Positions 52,741 to 62,262 of a stretch of 64,000 bases of DNA are shown here, piece after piece. Source of the stretch: an uncultured Kordia sp. (GTDB lineage: Bacteria; Bacteroidota; Bacteroidia; Flavobacteriales; Flavobacteriaceae); assembly GCF_947489565.1 (NCBI RefSeq), contig NZ_CANLEA010000014.1:1-64000 (forward strand), read 5' to 3'. The number at the start of each line of letters is the position of its first letter. Position 1 is the stretch's first letter. The position numbers and the translations under genes were made by a program. The notes beneath the pieces were generated by a model. That model was not told the origin of the DNA and ran no database searches. It was given only the letters and a program-made list of their open reading frames with translations.

Positions 52741-55566
52741 TTGAATACAAAACGTACCCATTTCGAATTATACCTACTACTGTTCCTGAGTTTTACAGCT
52801 TTTGGTCAGCATAAAAACGAAGTCACGGCAACGCTTAGTGCGGAAAGTAACCTCATAAATGTTGAACAAAAGATTACGTATACAAACGAAACAGGAACCA
52901 CACTTTCAGAAATTTATTTCAACGATTGGAGTCACGCCTTTTCAGGAAAAGACACACCTTTAGCGAAACGTTTTGCCGAAGAATTCCGCAGAAACTTTCA
53001 CTTAGCGCGAGAAAAAAAACGTGGTCGTACAACCGTAGATCGTATTTCTACAAATGGTACTAAAGTAGATTGGAAACGTTTAGAAAAACAAGTAGATATC
53101 ATCAAAATTACGCTCAACAAACCGTTGCAGCCTAATGAAAGTATTACATTCGATCTTAAATACGAAGTAAAACTCCCATATGACGAGTTTACACGCTATG
53201 GTTTTACGCGTGAAGGAGACTTTAATCTTCGCTATTGGTATATGACGCCAGCTGCTTACAACAATGGTTGGATATTATACAGCAATAAAAACCTAGACGA
53301 TTTATACACAGAACAAGCCACGCACAATATTACGCTGAACGTTCCTAAAAAGTTTACTGTGATTTCTAGTGCTGACACTACTGTAGATGATAACAATGGA
53401 ACGATTCAACTGAATGCAAAAGATGTCAAAGATATTACCGTTTTACTGCGTCAAAACTCTGATTTTAAAACGTTTCAAACGGATAAAGTAAATATTACGA
53501 CAAACTTAGATCCGTATCAATTAAACGAGCAACAACAAGCCATTGCTGTAGATAAAGTAGTGCAATTCATCCATGATAAACTTGGAGAGTTTCCACGACA
53601 AAACATGCTCATCTCTAAAATTGATAACAAAAAAAATCCAGTGTATGGATTGGGACAATTGCCTTCTTTTGTAAGACCGTTTACAGATGACTTTCAATAC
53701 GAAATAAAAATATTAAAAGCGATCCTCACAAAGAATCTAGAAGAATCGATGTGGATGGACACGCGTACCGAAAAGTGGATTTCTGATGCTTTAGAAACCT
53801 ATATGCTCATGGTATATGCCGAAACGTTTTATCCGAATATGAAGCTTGCAGGCGGATTGTCAAAGGTTTGGGGAATTCGCTCGTATGAATTTGCCAAGTT
53901 AAAATTCAACGATCAATATCCGTTTTTATACATGCTAATGGCGCGTAAAAACATTGATCAACCTTTGAATACTTCTAAGGATTCTTTGACAAAATTCAAC
54001 AACAATATCGCCAACAAATACAAAGCTGGTGTTGGACTTAAATACTTGAAATCATACTTTGATGACACGATTATCGATGACTTTGTAAAAGAATTCTATG
54101 CGAACAATCGTTTAAAGAAATCGTCTCGTAAAGACTTTGAAGATTTACTAAAATCAAAAGCGCCTAAAGACATCGAATGGTATTTTGACAACTATGTAGA
54201 TTCCAGAAAACGAATTGATTACAAAATAAAAAACGTAGAAAAAACAGATGATTCTTTACAAGTTACCATCAAAAACAAATACAATGGCAACTTCCCTATT
54301 TCGCTCTTCGGTATCAAAAATGATACAGTCGTTTCCAAACATTGGGTTACGGATATTGGCGATAAAAAAACGGTAACCATTCCGCGTGAAGGCATTGATC
54401 GTTTGGTGTTGAATTATGATAAAATCATTCCAGAATTCAATCAACGTGACAACTGGAAATCTTTAAACGGTTTCTTTGCGAATAATAAAAAATTGCGATT
54501 CACTTTCTTTAAGGATGCTGAAAATCCACACTACAATCAAATATTCTTTGTGCCTGTAGCACGATTCAACTTATATGATGGATTTACGCCAGGAATGCGT
54601 TTATACAATAAAGTATTCCTTACCAAACGTCTTTTATATGACTTTAAACCTTCGTACGGACTACGCTCTAAGCAATTGGTTGGTTCTGGAAGTATTTCAT
54701 ATCGTCATGACATTGAAAATACCAAAAGTGACTTGTATTTTGTGCGTTTTACTGCTGGTGGAAACTACTTTAATTATGCAGAAGACTTAACATACACGCG
54801 TTTAGTTCCGAAAATTACCTTTGGTTTTAGAGATCCTGATTTCAGATCTAATCAAAAAGAATTTATCGATTTAAGATACGTTATTGTACAACGTGAACAA
54901 CCAGAAATTCCTGATCCTACGACAGATAACGAACCAAACTACAGTGTATTCAATGCGCGTTATGTATACTCTAATCCTGATCCAATTCGCCATATGGTTT
55001 GGTTTACGGATTTTCAAATCACAAAACGATTCTCCAAAGTTTCGTTCAATTTAGACTATAGAAAACTCTTCCGAGACAACAGACAATTAAATGTACGTTT
55101 CTTCTTCGGAAAGTTCTTATTCAACGATACCAACTCAGACTTTTTCAGTTTTGCACTCGACAGACCAACTGATTATTTGTTTGACTACAATTATTACGGT
55201 CGATCAGAAGATACAGGATTATTCAGTCAGCAATTAATCGTTGCCGAAGGTGGATTTAAATCCAAACTAGAAGATCCATTTTCTAACGATTGGATAGGAA
55301 CGACCAATGTAAGTTACAGTATTTGGAAATGGATTGAAGCCTACGGAGATGCAGGATTTATCAAAAACAATGGTGCAAACACACGTTTTGTGTACGATTC
55401 TGGAATTCGCTTAAATTTAGTTCCTGACTTCTTTGAATTGTATTTCCCTGTCTACTCCAACAATGGTTGGGAAATTGCACAACCTGGTTTTGACCAACGT
55501 ATCCGATTCATTGTTACTTTAAGTCCAAAAACCTTATTGAAACTCTTCACACGAAAGTGGTTTTAA
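52741..55566 (+). CDS. M1-peptidase-like protein lacking HExxH, fused to an outer-membrane barrel
   Basis: A 941-residue protein starting at TTG 52741; this start is required to keep the signal peptide (MNTKRTHFELYLLLFLSFTAFGQ). Residues 30-270 resemble the N-terminal sandwich of M1 aminopeptidases, and 270-480 the catalytic-domain fold. Where HExxH and the downstream Glu are expected, the sequence reads QYEIKILKAILTKNLEE ... TEKWISDALETYMLMVYAE, so the zinc site is absent. Residues about 600-941 are alternating strands ending in Trp-Phe, typical of an outer-membrane beta-barrel. It is probably a non-catalytic outer-membrane protein and belongs to the LOG/EEP gene cluster. Confidence 0.78.
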   Translation: MNTKRTHFELYLLLFLSFTAFGQHKNEVTATLSAESNLINVEQKITYTNETGTTLSEIYFNDWSHAFSGKDTPLAKRFAEEFRRNFHLAREKKRGRTTVDRISTNGTKVDWKRLEKQVDIIKITLNKPLQPNESITFDLKYEVKLPYDEFTRYGFTREGDFNLRYWYMTPAAYNNGWILYSNKNLDDLYTEQATHNITLNVPKKFTVISSADTTVDDNNGTIQLNAKDVKDITVLLRQNSDFKTFQTDKVNITTNLDPYQLNEQQQAIAVDKVVQFIHDKLGEFPRQNMLISKIDNKKNPVYGLGQLPSFVRPFTDDFQYEIKILKAILTKNLEESMWMDTRTEKWISDALETYMLMVYAETFYPNMKLAGGLSKVWGIRSYEFAKLKFNDQYPFLYMLMARKNIDQPLNTSKDSLTKFNNNIANKYKAGVGLKYLKSYFDDTIIDDFVKEFYANNRLKKSSRKDFEDLLKSKAPKDIEWYFDNYVDSRKRIDYKIKNVEKTDDSLQVTIKNKYNGNFPISLFGIKNDTVVSKHWVTDIGDKKTVTIPREGIDRLVLNYDKIIPEFNQRDNWKSLNGFFANNKKLRFTFFKDAENPHYNQIFFVPVARFNLYDGFTPGMRLYNKVFLTKRLLYDFKPSYGLRSKQLVGSGSISYRHDIENTKSDLYFVRFTAGGNYFNYAEDLTYTRLVPKITFGFRDPDFRSNQKEFIDLRYVIVQREQPEIPDPTTDNEPNYSVFNARYVYSNPDPIRHMVWFTDFQITKRFSKVSFNLDYRKLFRDNRQLNVRFFFGKFLFNDTNSDFFSFALDRPTDYLFDYNYYGRSEDTGLFSQQLIVAEGGFKSKLEDPFSNDWIGTTNVSYSIWKWIEAYGDAGFIKNNGANTRFVYDSGIRLNLVPDFFELYFPVYSNNGWEIAQPGFDQRIRFIVTLSPKTLLKLFTRKWF

Positions 55567-55717
55567 GATTTTTTTAAGCAAAAATAACTTACAAATCGGA
55601 CTCTAAAAAAATTGAACAATCATCAGTCAAAAAGTAATTTTCTATCTAAAATTGAGGATATCGCATTAAAAACAGCTTTTTACTGAAATATTAGCATCTT
55701 TTTAAGAGAGAGCTCTA

Positions 55718-55748
55718 TTGCAAATCTCCTTGCTTTTTTGTACTTTTG
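55718..55748 (+). promoter_or_regulatory. sigma-A promoter of the E1 gene
   Basis: TTG (55718-55720), a 20-bp spacer and a perfect TACTTTTG (55741-55748) match the Bacteroidota consensus. Transcription would begin near 55755. An open frame starting at the TTG therefore cannot be the real start; ATG 55772 is. Confidence 0.8.
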
Positions 55749-55771
55749 CACGACTTCAATCCAAGAAAACT

Positions 55772-58183
55772 ATGCAAGCAAAAGTTGAAAACACACAAGA
55801 TATTTCATTCGATCAGTTCAAAGATGAAATCATTCAAGATTACAAAACTGCCGTAATCAGTCGTGAATGTAGCCTTCTAGGTCGTAGAGAAGTATTGACA
55901 GGAAAAGCAAAGTTTGGTATTTTCGGAGACGGAAAAGAAGTACCACAATTAGCATTGGCCAAAGCGTTTCAAAATGGTGATTTTAGATCTGGATACTACC
56001 GCGATCAAACTTTTATGATGGCCATTGGCGAATTGAACATTCAACAATTTTTTGCAGGCTTATATGCACATACCGATATTGAAGTAGAACCAATGTCTGC
56101 CGGAAGACAAATGGGCGGACACTTTGCCACACATAGTTTAGACAAAAATGGCGAATGGAAAAACTTAACTCAACAAAAGAACTCTAGTGCCGACATCTCT
56201 CCTACTGCGGGACAAATGCCACGTTTGTTAGGATTGGCACAAGCTTCTAAAATATATAGACACGTAGAAGGAATTGATACTGAAAAATTCTCAGTAAACG
56301 GAAATGAAATTGCTTGGGGAACTATTGGGAATGCAAGTACTAGTGAAGGATTGTTCTTTGAAACTATCAATGCTGCTGGTGTTTTACAAGTTCCTATGGT
56401 AATGAGTGTTTGGGATGATGAATACGGAATTTCAGTACATGCAAAGCATCAAACTACCAAAGAAAATATTTCTGAAATCTTAAAAGGTTTCCAACGTACC
56501 GAAAACGAAAACGGATACGAAATTTTTAGAGTCAATGGTTGGGATTATCCTTCATTGATTGCTACGTACCAAAAAGCATCTGATATTGCTCGTGAAGAAC
56601 ATGTTCCTGTGTTGATTCACGTTCAGCAAGTAACGCAACCACAAGGACATTCAACTTCTGGTTCGCACGAACGTTACAAAAGTAAAGAGCGTTTGGCTTG
56701 GGAAGTGGAATACGATTGTAATGCACAAATGCGTAAGTGGATCATTGAAAATGGTATTGATACAGATGAAAACTTAATTGCGTTAGAAAAAGATATCAAA
56801 AAACAAGTGCGCGATGGTAAAAAAGCCGCTTGGAAAGATTTTGTTGCGCCAATGAAGCAAGAACAAGCGGAAGTAATCAGTTTGCTTGAAAACTTAGCAC
56901 AATCAAGTCCTAACAAAGTTTTTATCAATAAAATCAAAGAAGATTTAGCTGGTATTGCAGAACCAATTCGCAAAGAAATTGCAGGATATTCGCGTAAAGC
57001 TTTGCGTTTAGTGATTGGAGAAACTTCTGTTGAAAAACAAGCTTTAAGCAATTGGATCAAAGCCTATTTTGAGAAAATTCAACCAAAATATAGTTCACAT
57101 TTATACAGCGAATCTGCTAAAAGTGTTTTAAATATTGAAGCAAATGCGCCAGTATATGGTGACGAACCACAAGAAGTGGATGCACGTATTGTATTGAGAG
57201 ATAACTTTGATGCGATCTTTTCAAAATATCCGCAAGCCTTAGTTTTTGGGGAAGATGCAGGGGAAATTGGAGATGTAAATCAAGGATTGGAAGGTATGCA
57301 AGAGAAATACGGAAAATTACGTGTTTCTGATACTGGAATTCGTGAAGCAACCATTTTAGGACAAGGAATTGGAATGGCAATGCGCGGATTGCGTCCAATT
57401 GCAGAAATTCAATACTTAGATTATCTATTATACGCATTACAAATTATGAGTGATGATTTGGCTACTGTTTTATACAGAACCAAAGGAACGCAAAAAGCAC
57501 CTGTCATCATTCGTACGCGTGGACATCGTTTGGAAGGAATCTGGCATTCTGGTTCGCCAATGGGCGCAATTATCAATGCAATCAAAGGAATTCATGTATT
57601 AGTGCCGAGAAACATGACCAAAGCGGCTGGTTTTTATAATACCTTATTAGAAAGTGACGAACCTGCTTTAGTTGTAGAATGTTTGAACGGATATCGTTTA
57701 AAAGAGCAATTACCTACGAATTTAGGTGAATTCAAGACAAAAATTGGTGTGGTTGAAACCATCAAAGAAGGAAGCGACATGACGGTAGTTTCTTATGGTT
57801 CTACCCTACGCATCATAGAACAAGCAGCCAAAGAATTACAAGCTGTTGGTATTAATATTGAAATTATTGACTGTCAATCGTTAATTCCGTTTGATATCAA
57901 TCACGATTGTGTAAAAAGTGTACAAAAAACAAATCGTTTGTTGGTAATTGATGAAGATGTACCTGGTGGTGCTTCTGCATTTATCTTACAGCATATTGTA
58001 GACGAACAAAACGGATATCAATATTTAGATAGCAAACCGCAAACCTTGACGGCAAAAGCACACAGACCTGCATACGGAACCGATGGAGATTATTTCTCTA
58101 AACCTTCAGCAGAAGATATTTTTGAGAAAATCTATGCGATGATGCACGAAACAAATCCAACAGATTTTCCAGAGTTATACTAA
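55772..58183 (+). CDS. fused alpha-beta 2-oxoacid dehydrogenase E1 component
   Basis: An 803-residue cytoplasmic TPP enzyme joining E1-alpha and E1-beta in one chain, as in branched-chain 2-oxoacid (2-oxoisovalerate) dehydrogenases of Bacteroidota. The alpha half (about 20-410) has GRQMGGHFATHS near 112, TPP-binding WGTIGNASTSEGLFFE near 186, and QPQGHSTSGSHERYKSKERL near 290. The beta half (about 470-803) has FGEDAGEIGDVNQG near 494, DTGIREATILGQGIGMAMRG near 521 and the C-terminal VIDEDVPGGASAF near 728. It feeds acyl units to E2/E3, which are not in the window. The start at ATG 55772 is set by the promoter. A strong terminator follows. Confidence 0.94.
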   Translation: MQAKVENTQDISFDQFKDEIIQDYKTAVISRECSLLGRREVLTGKAKFGIFGDGKEVPQLALAKAFQNGDFRSGYYRDQTFMMAIGELNIQQFFAGLYAHTDIEVEPMSAGRQMGGHFATHSLDKNGEWKNLTQQKNSSADISPTAGQMPRLLGLAQASKIYRHVEGIDTEKFSVNGNEIAWGTIGNASTSEGLFFETINAAGVLQVPMVMSVWDDEYGISVHAKHQTTKENISEILKGFQRTENENGYEIFRVNGWDYPSLIATYQKASDIAREEHVPVLIHVQQVTQPQGHSTSGSHERYKSKERLAWEVEYDCNAQMRKWIIENGIDTDENLIALEKDIKKQVRDGKKAAWKDFVAPMKQEQAEVISLLENLAQSSPNKVFINKIKEDLAGIAEPIRKEIAGYSRKALRLVIGETSVEKQALSNWIKAYFEKIQPKYSSHLYSESAKSVLNIEANAPVYGDEPQEVDARIVLRDNFDAIFSKYPQALVFGEDAGEIGDVNQGLEGMQEKYGKLRVSDTGIREATILGQGIGMAMRGLRPIAEIQYLDYLLYALQIMSDDLATVLYRTKGTQKAPVIIRTRGHRLEGIWHSGSPMGAIINAIKGIHVLVPRNMTKAAGFYNTLLESDEPALVVECLNGYRLKEQLPTNLGEFKTKIGVVETIKEGSDMTVVSYGSTLRIIEQAAKELQAVGINIEIIDCQSLIPFDINHDCVKSVQKTNRLLVIDEDVPGGASAFILQHIVDEQNGYQYLDSKPQTLTAKAHRPAYGTDGDYFSKPSAEDIFEKIYAMMHETNPTDFPELY

Positions 58184-58206
58184 GAACATTTGTAGTTAAA
58201 ATATAC

Positions 58207-58241
58207 AAACGCCAAACTAAATTATAGTTTGGCGTTTTTTA
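58207..58241 (+). terminator. rho-independent terminator
   Basis: Perfect arms AAACGCCAAACTA and TAGTTTGGCGTTT with a 5-base loop and a T tract, 24 bp after the E1 stop codon. Confidence 0.92.
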
Positions 58242-58281
58242 TTAGCCATAAATTATTAATATTTTTATCTAAATTTTATAC

Positions 58282-58611
58282 ATGCAAGTTGATTATAAAA
58301 TACCCATAACACTTCTCAAAAAAAGAACTACTGAAATAATTGCCGAATTAAGAATACAATCGTCGCAAGAGTTAATAGCAGAAAAGAAAGCTCTTGACAT
58401 GGCGATTTCTTGGCTTGAAAAAGCGGATTCACTAAACATTGACGTGAATAAAAAAATTGTACAAATACCACAAAATAAAACTAATACACCTTCATCAGAG
58501 TTTCGAATCATAGAAGATCATGAATCTGATGATAAAAATAATTGGGAAGAGATTGAAATTAACGGAGAAGTAATTAGACCTTTAGCAGATAGCTGGTTAA
58601 TTTTAAATTAG
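58282..58611 (+). CDS. small hypothetical protein upstream of DUF1853 gene
   Basis: A 109-residue cytoplasmic protein. The N-terminal half is a charged helix pair (ITLLKKRTTEIIAELRIQ, LIAEKKALDMAISWLEKAD). The C-terminal half is acidic, ending NGEVIRPLADSWLILN. I do not recognise a family. It sits directly ahead of the DUF1853 gene and is probably translated from the same transcript. Its clear ATG and tight spacing after a terminator support a real gene. Confidence 0.6.
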   Translation: MQVDYKIPITLLKKRTTEIIAELRIQSSQELIAEKKALDMAISWLEKADSLNIDVNKKIVQIPQNKTNTPSSEFRIIEDHESDDKNNWEEIEINGEVIRPLADSWLILN

Positions 58612-58620
58612 AAAGTGTGT

Positions 58621-59418
58621 ATGAACATAAAATCTAGAATTCAATCCATCACAAACGCCACACAGTTACCGACTGCGATTACGAATATTCCAACATTTGA
58701 TCTTTCCGAATTAGAAATTGCAACACTTCCTGAAATTCAGCTGCCAACCAATCGCAGATTAGGGCATTTGGTAGAAAAAATCGTTTCAGAACTCCTAAAA
58801 GCATCAAACAATTACAAAATACTGCATGAAAATCTTCAAGTCATAGAAGACAAAAACACCATTGGAGAACTCGACTTTATTATAGAAAGTATGGCTTCAA
58901 AGCAGGTCATTCACCTAGAATTGGCGTATAAATTCTATGTATTTGATCCGACACTTTCTACGGACACAAAATATTGTTGGATAGGTCCGAACCGAAAAGA
59001 TGCCTTGCATGAAAAATTGGAAAAACTACAACAAAAGCAGTTTCCACTACTCTATCACGAAGCGACCAAAGCAAAATTACCAGAATTGAATCTTGAAGAA
59101 GTTTCTCAAAAGCTCTGCGTATTGGCGTATTTATTCGTTCCGTATGCATCAAACATACAATTCAACACGGAATATCAAAAGGCAGTAAAAGGTTGTTATA
59201 TGGACTTTGAAACCTTTAAAAGTTTAGACAATTCAGCTAAAAGCTATTATATTCCAACCAAAAAAGAATGGGGAATTGATCCTTCAGAAAACAAGCATTG
59301 GTCAGATTTTAAAACTATAGAAGCCTCTATTTCTGAAAATCTGCTTGCAAAACGTTCGTTGTTATGTTGGCAGCAACAGAATGGTTCATTTGAAAGTTTT
59401 TTTATAGTTTGGTGGTAG
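58621..59418 (+). CDS. DUF1853 family protein
   Basis: A 265-residue cytoplasmic protein matching DUF1853: RRLGHLVEKIVSELLKAS near 45, IGELDFIIES near 82 and VIHLELAYKFYVFD near 95. The E-L-D-F ... H-L-E-L-A-Y-K spacing gives the conserved Asp, Glu and Lys of a PD-(D/E)xK-like core. CWIGPNRKDALHEKLEKLQQKQFPL (two blocks) follows. The function is unknown; a nuclease fold is suggested by these residues only. ATG 58621 is preferred over GTG 58615. Confidence 0.82.
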   Translation: MNIKSRIQSITNATQLPTAITNIPTFDLSELEIATLPEIQLPTNRRLGHLVEKIVSELLKASNNYKILHENLQVIEDKNTIGELDFIIESMASKQVIHLELAYKFYVFDPTLSTDTKYCWIGPNRKDALHEKLEKLQQKQFPLLYHEATKAKLPELNLEEVSQKLCVLAYLFVPYASNIQFNTEYQKAVKGCYMDFETFKSLDNSAKSYYIPTKKEWGIDPSENKHWSDFKTIEASISENLLAKRSLLCWQQQNGSFESFFIVWW

Positions 59419-59446
59419 TTTTAAAATAGCAAGTTAAATTAGCTAA

Positions 59447-60262
59447 ATGCGAAATCCCACACGTAGAAATAGAAATATAGGAACCGCGAAACAAGGTTTT
59501 GGACAAAATAATAAATTAGTTGTTCCCTATCATGCGGAAGAAATGAAATTCTTCTATGAAAAATTGGGAGAATACACTGTAGTTGAAAGAATTATAAATA
59601 ATCACAGGTTTAAATTTATCATCGAAAAAACGAGAGAGAATTCATTTCACGCTTGTACAATTGATGATTTAGAAATTATACTGTCCCTAATTCCAAAAAA
59701 AGATTACGGAGATTTAGAGTTAATTATTTTAAGACAACCTACAAGGAAAGAAGAAAACTTAAAGCCCGTTTGGGGCAGATTGATATATTCTTATGAATTT
59801 GAAAACGAATATTTTCCTGCCATTATCATTGAAGCTATTGATTTAGAACGCAGTTTTAAATGGCCTAAAAAATTAAGTGTTGATGGGCAAAAAGAGTTAG
59901 AAAGATTGAAAGAAGATGGACACAACATAGTAATGGGAAAACGTTATTTTGAAGCTGAATATAAAATTGAGCATATAAGAGCCACACAACTTTACAGAAC
60001 ACTTCCTCACGAATTTGGACATTATGTGCATTATCTAAACGTTGTTGAAAGATCCGAAAAACCAAATGAGGAATACGATGCTTGGGAAAAACGTTGGAAT
60101 GCTTATCATAGTTTACCAACTTCAGAAAAAGAAAGTTTTGCGCATTCATACGCTGATACATTTAAAAGTCAGCTAGAAGCTAAATACCTAATTCCATTTG
60201 ATAGAATATTAGATTTGGATAGTATGAAAAAAGATGGATTGAAAATATCTGATTTTGAATGA
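59447..60262 (+). CDS. hypothetical protein with HExxH zinc motif
   Basis: A 271-residue protein without signal peptide. Residues about 183-193 read LPHEFGHYVHY, a clean HExxH zinc-peptidase motif. A third ligand may come from ESFAHSYAD near 229, in the position typical of gluzincin-like proteins. The N-terminal 180 residues are alpha/beta without recognised motifs. It may be a cytosolic metallopeptidase of uncharacterised type or a released factor. It follows the DUF1853 gene by 28 bp. Confidence 0.68.
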   Translation: MRNPTRRNRNIGTAKQGFGQNNKLVVPYHAEEMKFFYEKLGEYTVVERIINNHRFKFIIEKTRENSFHACTIDDLEIILSLIPKKDYGDLELIILRQPTRKEENLKPVWGRLIYSYEFENEYFPAIIIEAIDLERSFKWPKKLSVDGQKELERLKEDGHNIVMGKRYFEAEYKIEHIRATQLYRTLPHEFGHYVHYLNVVERSEKPNEEYDAWEKRWNAYHSLPTSEKESFAHSYADTFKSQLEAKYLIPFDRILDLDSMKKDGLKISDFE

Positions 60263-60332
60263 GATTTATATCAGGTTCATTAAAACATAATTACTCTTTT
60301 ATTCGTTATATCAATAGTATCAAAATTTGAAT

Positions 60333-60812
60333 ATGAAAAAAGCATTACAACTAATAGTAGTATTCGTTGCAGTTATTATCTGTGTCTCTTTTATAGAATT
60401 TGAAGACTCGAATTATAATTTTAAAGAAGAACTAAAGAAATTTGCAACTGAAATTGTAACCAAAAAAAGAGAGCCTATCAAAGATAGAATAGATTTTCCA
60501 TTAGATGTATATGCAGCCGATGCATTCGGAATTCAGATTCCTAATACTGTTAAACAATTTGATTTTACTGTTGAAATGTTTGATAAAGGTTTTGACCACT
60601 TTTTTCGTCAAGAGTTTATTGACAGCATTAAAAGTGAGATAAAAATTGTGAAACAAGAAAACCGACAATTCTACTTAGATTATAAAAGTCATAATGATGA
60701 TTATAAAGAGCATAACATGAAAGGTACATGTAATCATAAAATTTATTGTATTTATGAAAATGGGAAGATTAAGATTACTGGTTTTTCTATGAATTGTTAT
60801 GGCGAAGGATAA
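60333..60812 (+). CDS. small membrane-anchored hypothetical protein
   Basis: A 159-residue protein from ATG 60333 (a TTG lies 6 bp upstream). The N-terminal hydrophobic segment (about 3-20, ALQLIVVFVAVIICVSFI) is a signal anchor. The mature part is highly charged with two Cys late in the chain (GTCNHKIYCIYENGKIKITGF near 130, two blocks) and ends SMNCYGEG. No family is recognised. Confidence 0.62.
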   Translation: MKKALQLIVVFVAVIICVSFIEFEDSNYNFKEELKKFATEIVTKKREPIKDRIDFPLDVYAADAFGIQIPNTVKQFDFTVEMFDKGFDHFFRQEFIDSIKSEIKIVKQENRQFYLDYKSHNDDYKEHNMKGTCNHKIYCIYENGKIKITGFSMNCYGEG

Positions 60813-60832
60813 AAATTGGTAATAAAACATAG

Positions 60833-60844
60833 TCTCAAATCGTA
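60833..60844 (+). promoter_or_regulatory. TCTCAAATCGTA site upstream of the AraC-type gene
   Basis: This 12-mer is identical at 62188-62199 and 63435-63446. Here it lies about 42 bp upstream of the -7 element TAGTTTTG, a position suited to autoregulation by the adjacent AraC-type regulator. Confidence 0.5.
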
Positions 60845-60885
60845 TCCTGAGCCAATTTATCCTCTTAAAAACTAAAAAAGTTTAG

Positions 60886-60893
60886 TAGTTTTG
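60886..60893 (+). promoter_or_regulatory. -7 promoter element of the AraC-type gene
   Basis: TAGTTTTG is a perfect TAnnTTTG; no clear -33 TTG is seen, consistent with an activated promoter. Transcription would start near 60898-60900, so ATG 60907 rather than 60895 is the start. Confidence 0.5.
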
Positions 60894-60906
60894 AATGCAA
60901 TCAAAA

Positions 60907-62088
60907 ATGAACGCATTCATGTTCCCACAATTTAATATTCATAGCACACCATTATTAATTCTTGTTTTACAAGCGTTGATTTTGGTTGGACTTTTGTTAA
61001 AACGATATGTTGAAAAAAAGAACGCTTCCGATGCCATTTTAGCCATTTTATTATTGGTTGTTTCCTATACTCAAATCTGTTATACAGTGGGTTATATGAG
61101 TTGGTATGATACGTTTCGTAATACTAAAATCAACTACTTTTTAATTCCTGCTGGAACTGCCATTGCGCCTTTGGTCTTTTTGTATGTAACCTCAATTACG
61201 AAATCTAATTATACATTTCTAAAGAAACATTGGTGGCATTTTGCAATTCCAATTAGTTTGATTGTGTATAGATTGTCCATTTTTACCTATGACGCTATGC
61301 AATCAGGATTCAATGAAACTCAAAATGGATTCTTAAAAATGGAGCTCGATCAACCTTTTGTATTGCCCGTTTTATCTGTAGTTGGCTTTTCCGTAATGCT
61401 GCTCTATTTGGCGTTTACCATTCAATTATATATAAATTATCGACAAAAAATAAAGCAATATTTCTCTAATATCTTTAAGCTAGAGCTGAATTGGATTCGA
61501 AACTTTCTCATTGTATTTTCATTACTATTTATCTATGATTCTGTGCAAGAATTTGTGGGAAGTGTCATTATTGATTTAGGATATGATGAACGTTGGTGGT
61601 TGAATTTATGCATGGCAATTTGTGCTATTTATATAGGATTGAAAGGCTATTTTACCGATACAACCAAACTCAATAAACTAGATTTTAGCTTTTCGCCCAA
61701 ACAAATTTCTATTCCTGAATCTACTAAAGAAACGAAAAAAGAAGTTCCGAACACAGCTATTGAAGCTATTGCTGACTTGATGGAACGTGAAAAACCATAT
61801 CTAAATCCAGATTTGAATCTTTCTGAACTTGCCAAACAAGCCAATGTAACACGCGGACAGCTCTCAGAAATCATCAATAGTGGATTTCAAATGAACTTCA
61901 ATGATTTTGTCAATTCCTATCGTGTCAACGCCTTCAAAGGAATGTTGAAAGAAGGAAAACACAAACAACTCTCTTTGCTCGGAATTGCCTACGAATGTGG
62001 TTTTAACAGCAAAGCAACCTTTAACAGAGTCTTTAAAAAACTGACGAACTTCTCACCTACGCAGTATTTGCAGTCGTTGGCTGGTTAG
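60907..62088 (+). CDS. membrane AraC-family transcription regulator
   Basis: A 393-residue protein. The N-terminal two-thirds has about seven transmembrane helices (LLILVLQALILVGLLL near 15, AILAILLLVVSYTQICYTVGYM near 42 and others to about 240). The C-terminal part (about 290-393) is an AraC-type double helix-turn-helix: LNLSELAKQANVTRGQLSEIIN and LSLLGIAYECGFNSKATFNRVFKKLTNFSPTQY (each written as adjacent blocks). A membrane-sensor AraC of this type is common in Flavobacteriia. It is flanked by three copies of the 12-mer described here. Confidence 0.9.
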   Translation: MNAFMFPQFNIHSTPLLILVLQALILVGLLLKRYVEKKNASDAILAILLLVVSYTQICYTVGYMSWYDTFRNTKINYFLIPAGTAIAPLVFLYVTSITKSNYTFLKKHWWHFAIPISLIVYRLSIFTYDAMQSGFNETQNGFLKMELDQPFVLPVLSVVGFSVMLLYLAFTIQLYINYRQKIKQYFSNIFKLELNWIRNFLIVFSLLFIYDSVQEFVGSVIIDLGYDERWWLNLCMAICAIYIGLKGYFTDTTKLNKLDFSFSPKQISIPESTKETKKEVPNTAIEAIADLMEREKPYLNPDLNLSELAKQANVTRGQLSEIINSGFQMNFNDFVNSYRVNAFKGMLKEGKHKQLSLLGIAYECGFNSKATFNRVFKKLTNFSPTQYLQSLAG

Positions 62089-62187
62089 TTTATTTTTGTT
62101 GATTTGTTTCTCTGTTAATTTGTTGATTTGACTTTTTGTTGATTTGATATTTACTTTTCTAAACATGTTTTGCCTTTATATTGAACG

Positions 62188-62199
62188 TCTCAAATCGTA
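62188..62199 (+). promoter_or_regulatory. TCTCAAATCGTA site upstream of lipoprotein gene 62263
   Basis: An exact 12-mer copy preceded by CG, 64-75 bp upstream of the TTG start. It suggests the lipoprotein gene is in the same regulon as the AraC gene. Confidence 0.5.
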
Positions 62200-62262
62200 A
62201 AAGTGTCTTTTTTGAGTGTTTTTTGATACTTTTTACTGATATTTAATTTCTAATACGAAAAA

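Noticed and set aside
55718-55771. Upstream TTG start for the E1 gene
   Set aside because: The TTG is the -33 element of a consensus promoter; translation starts at 55772.
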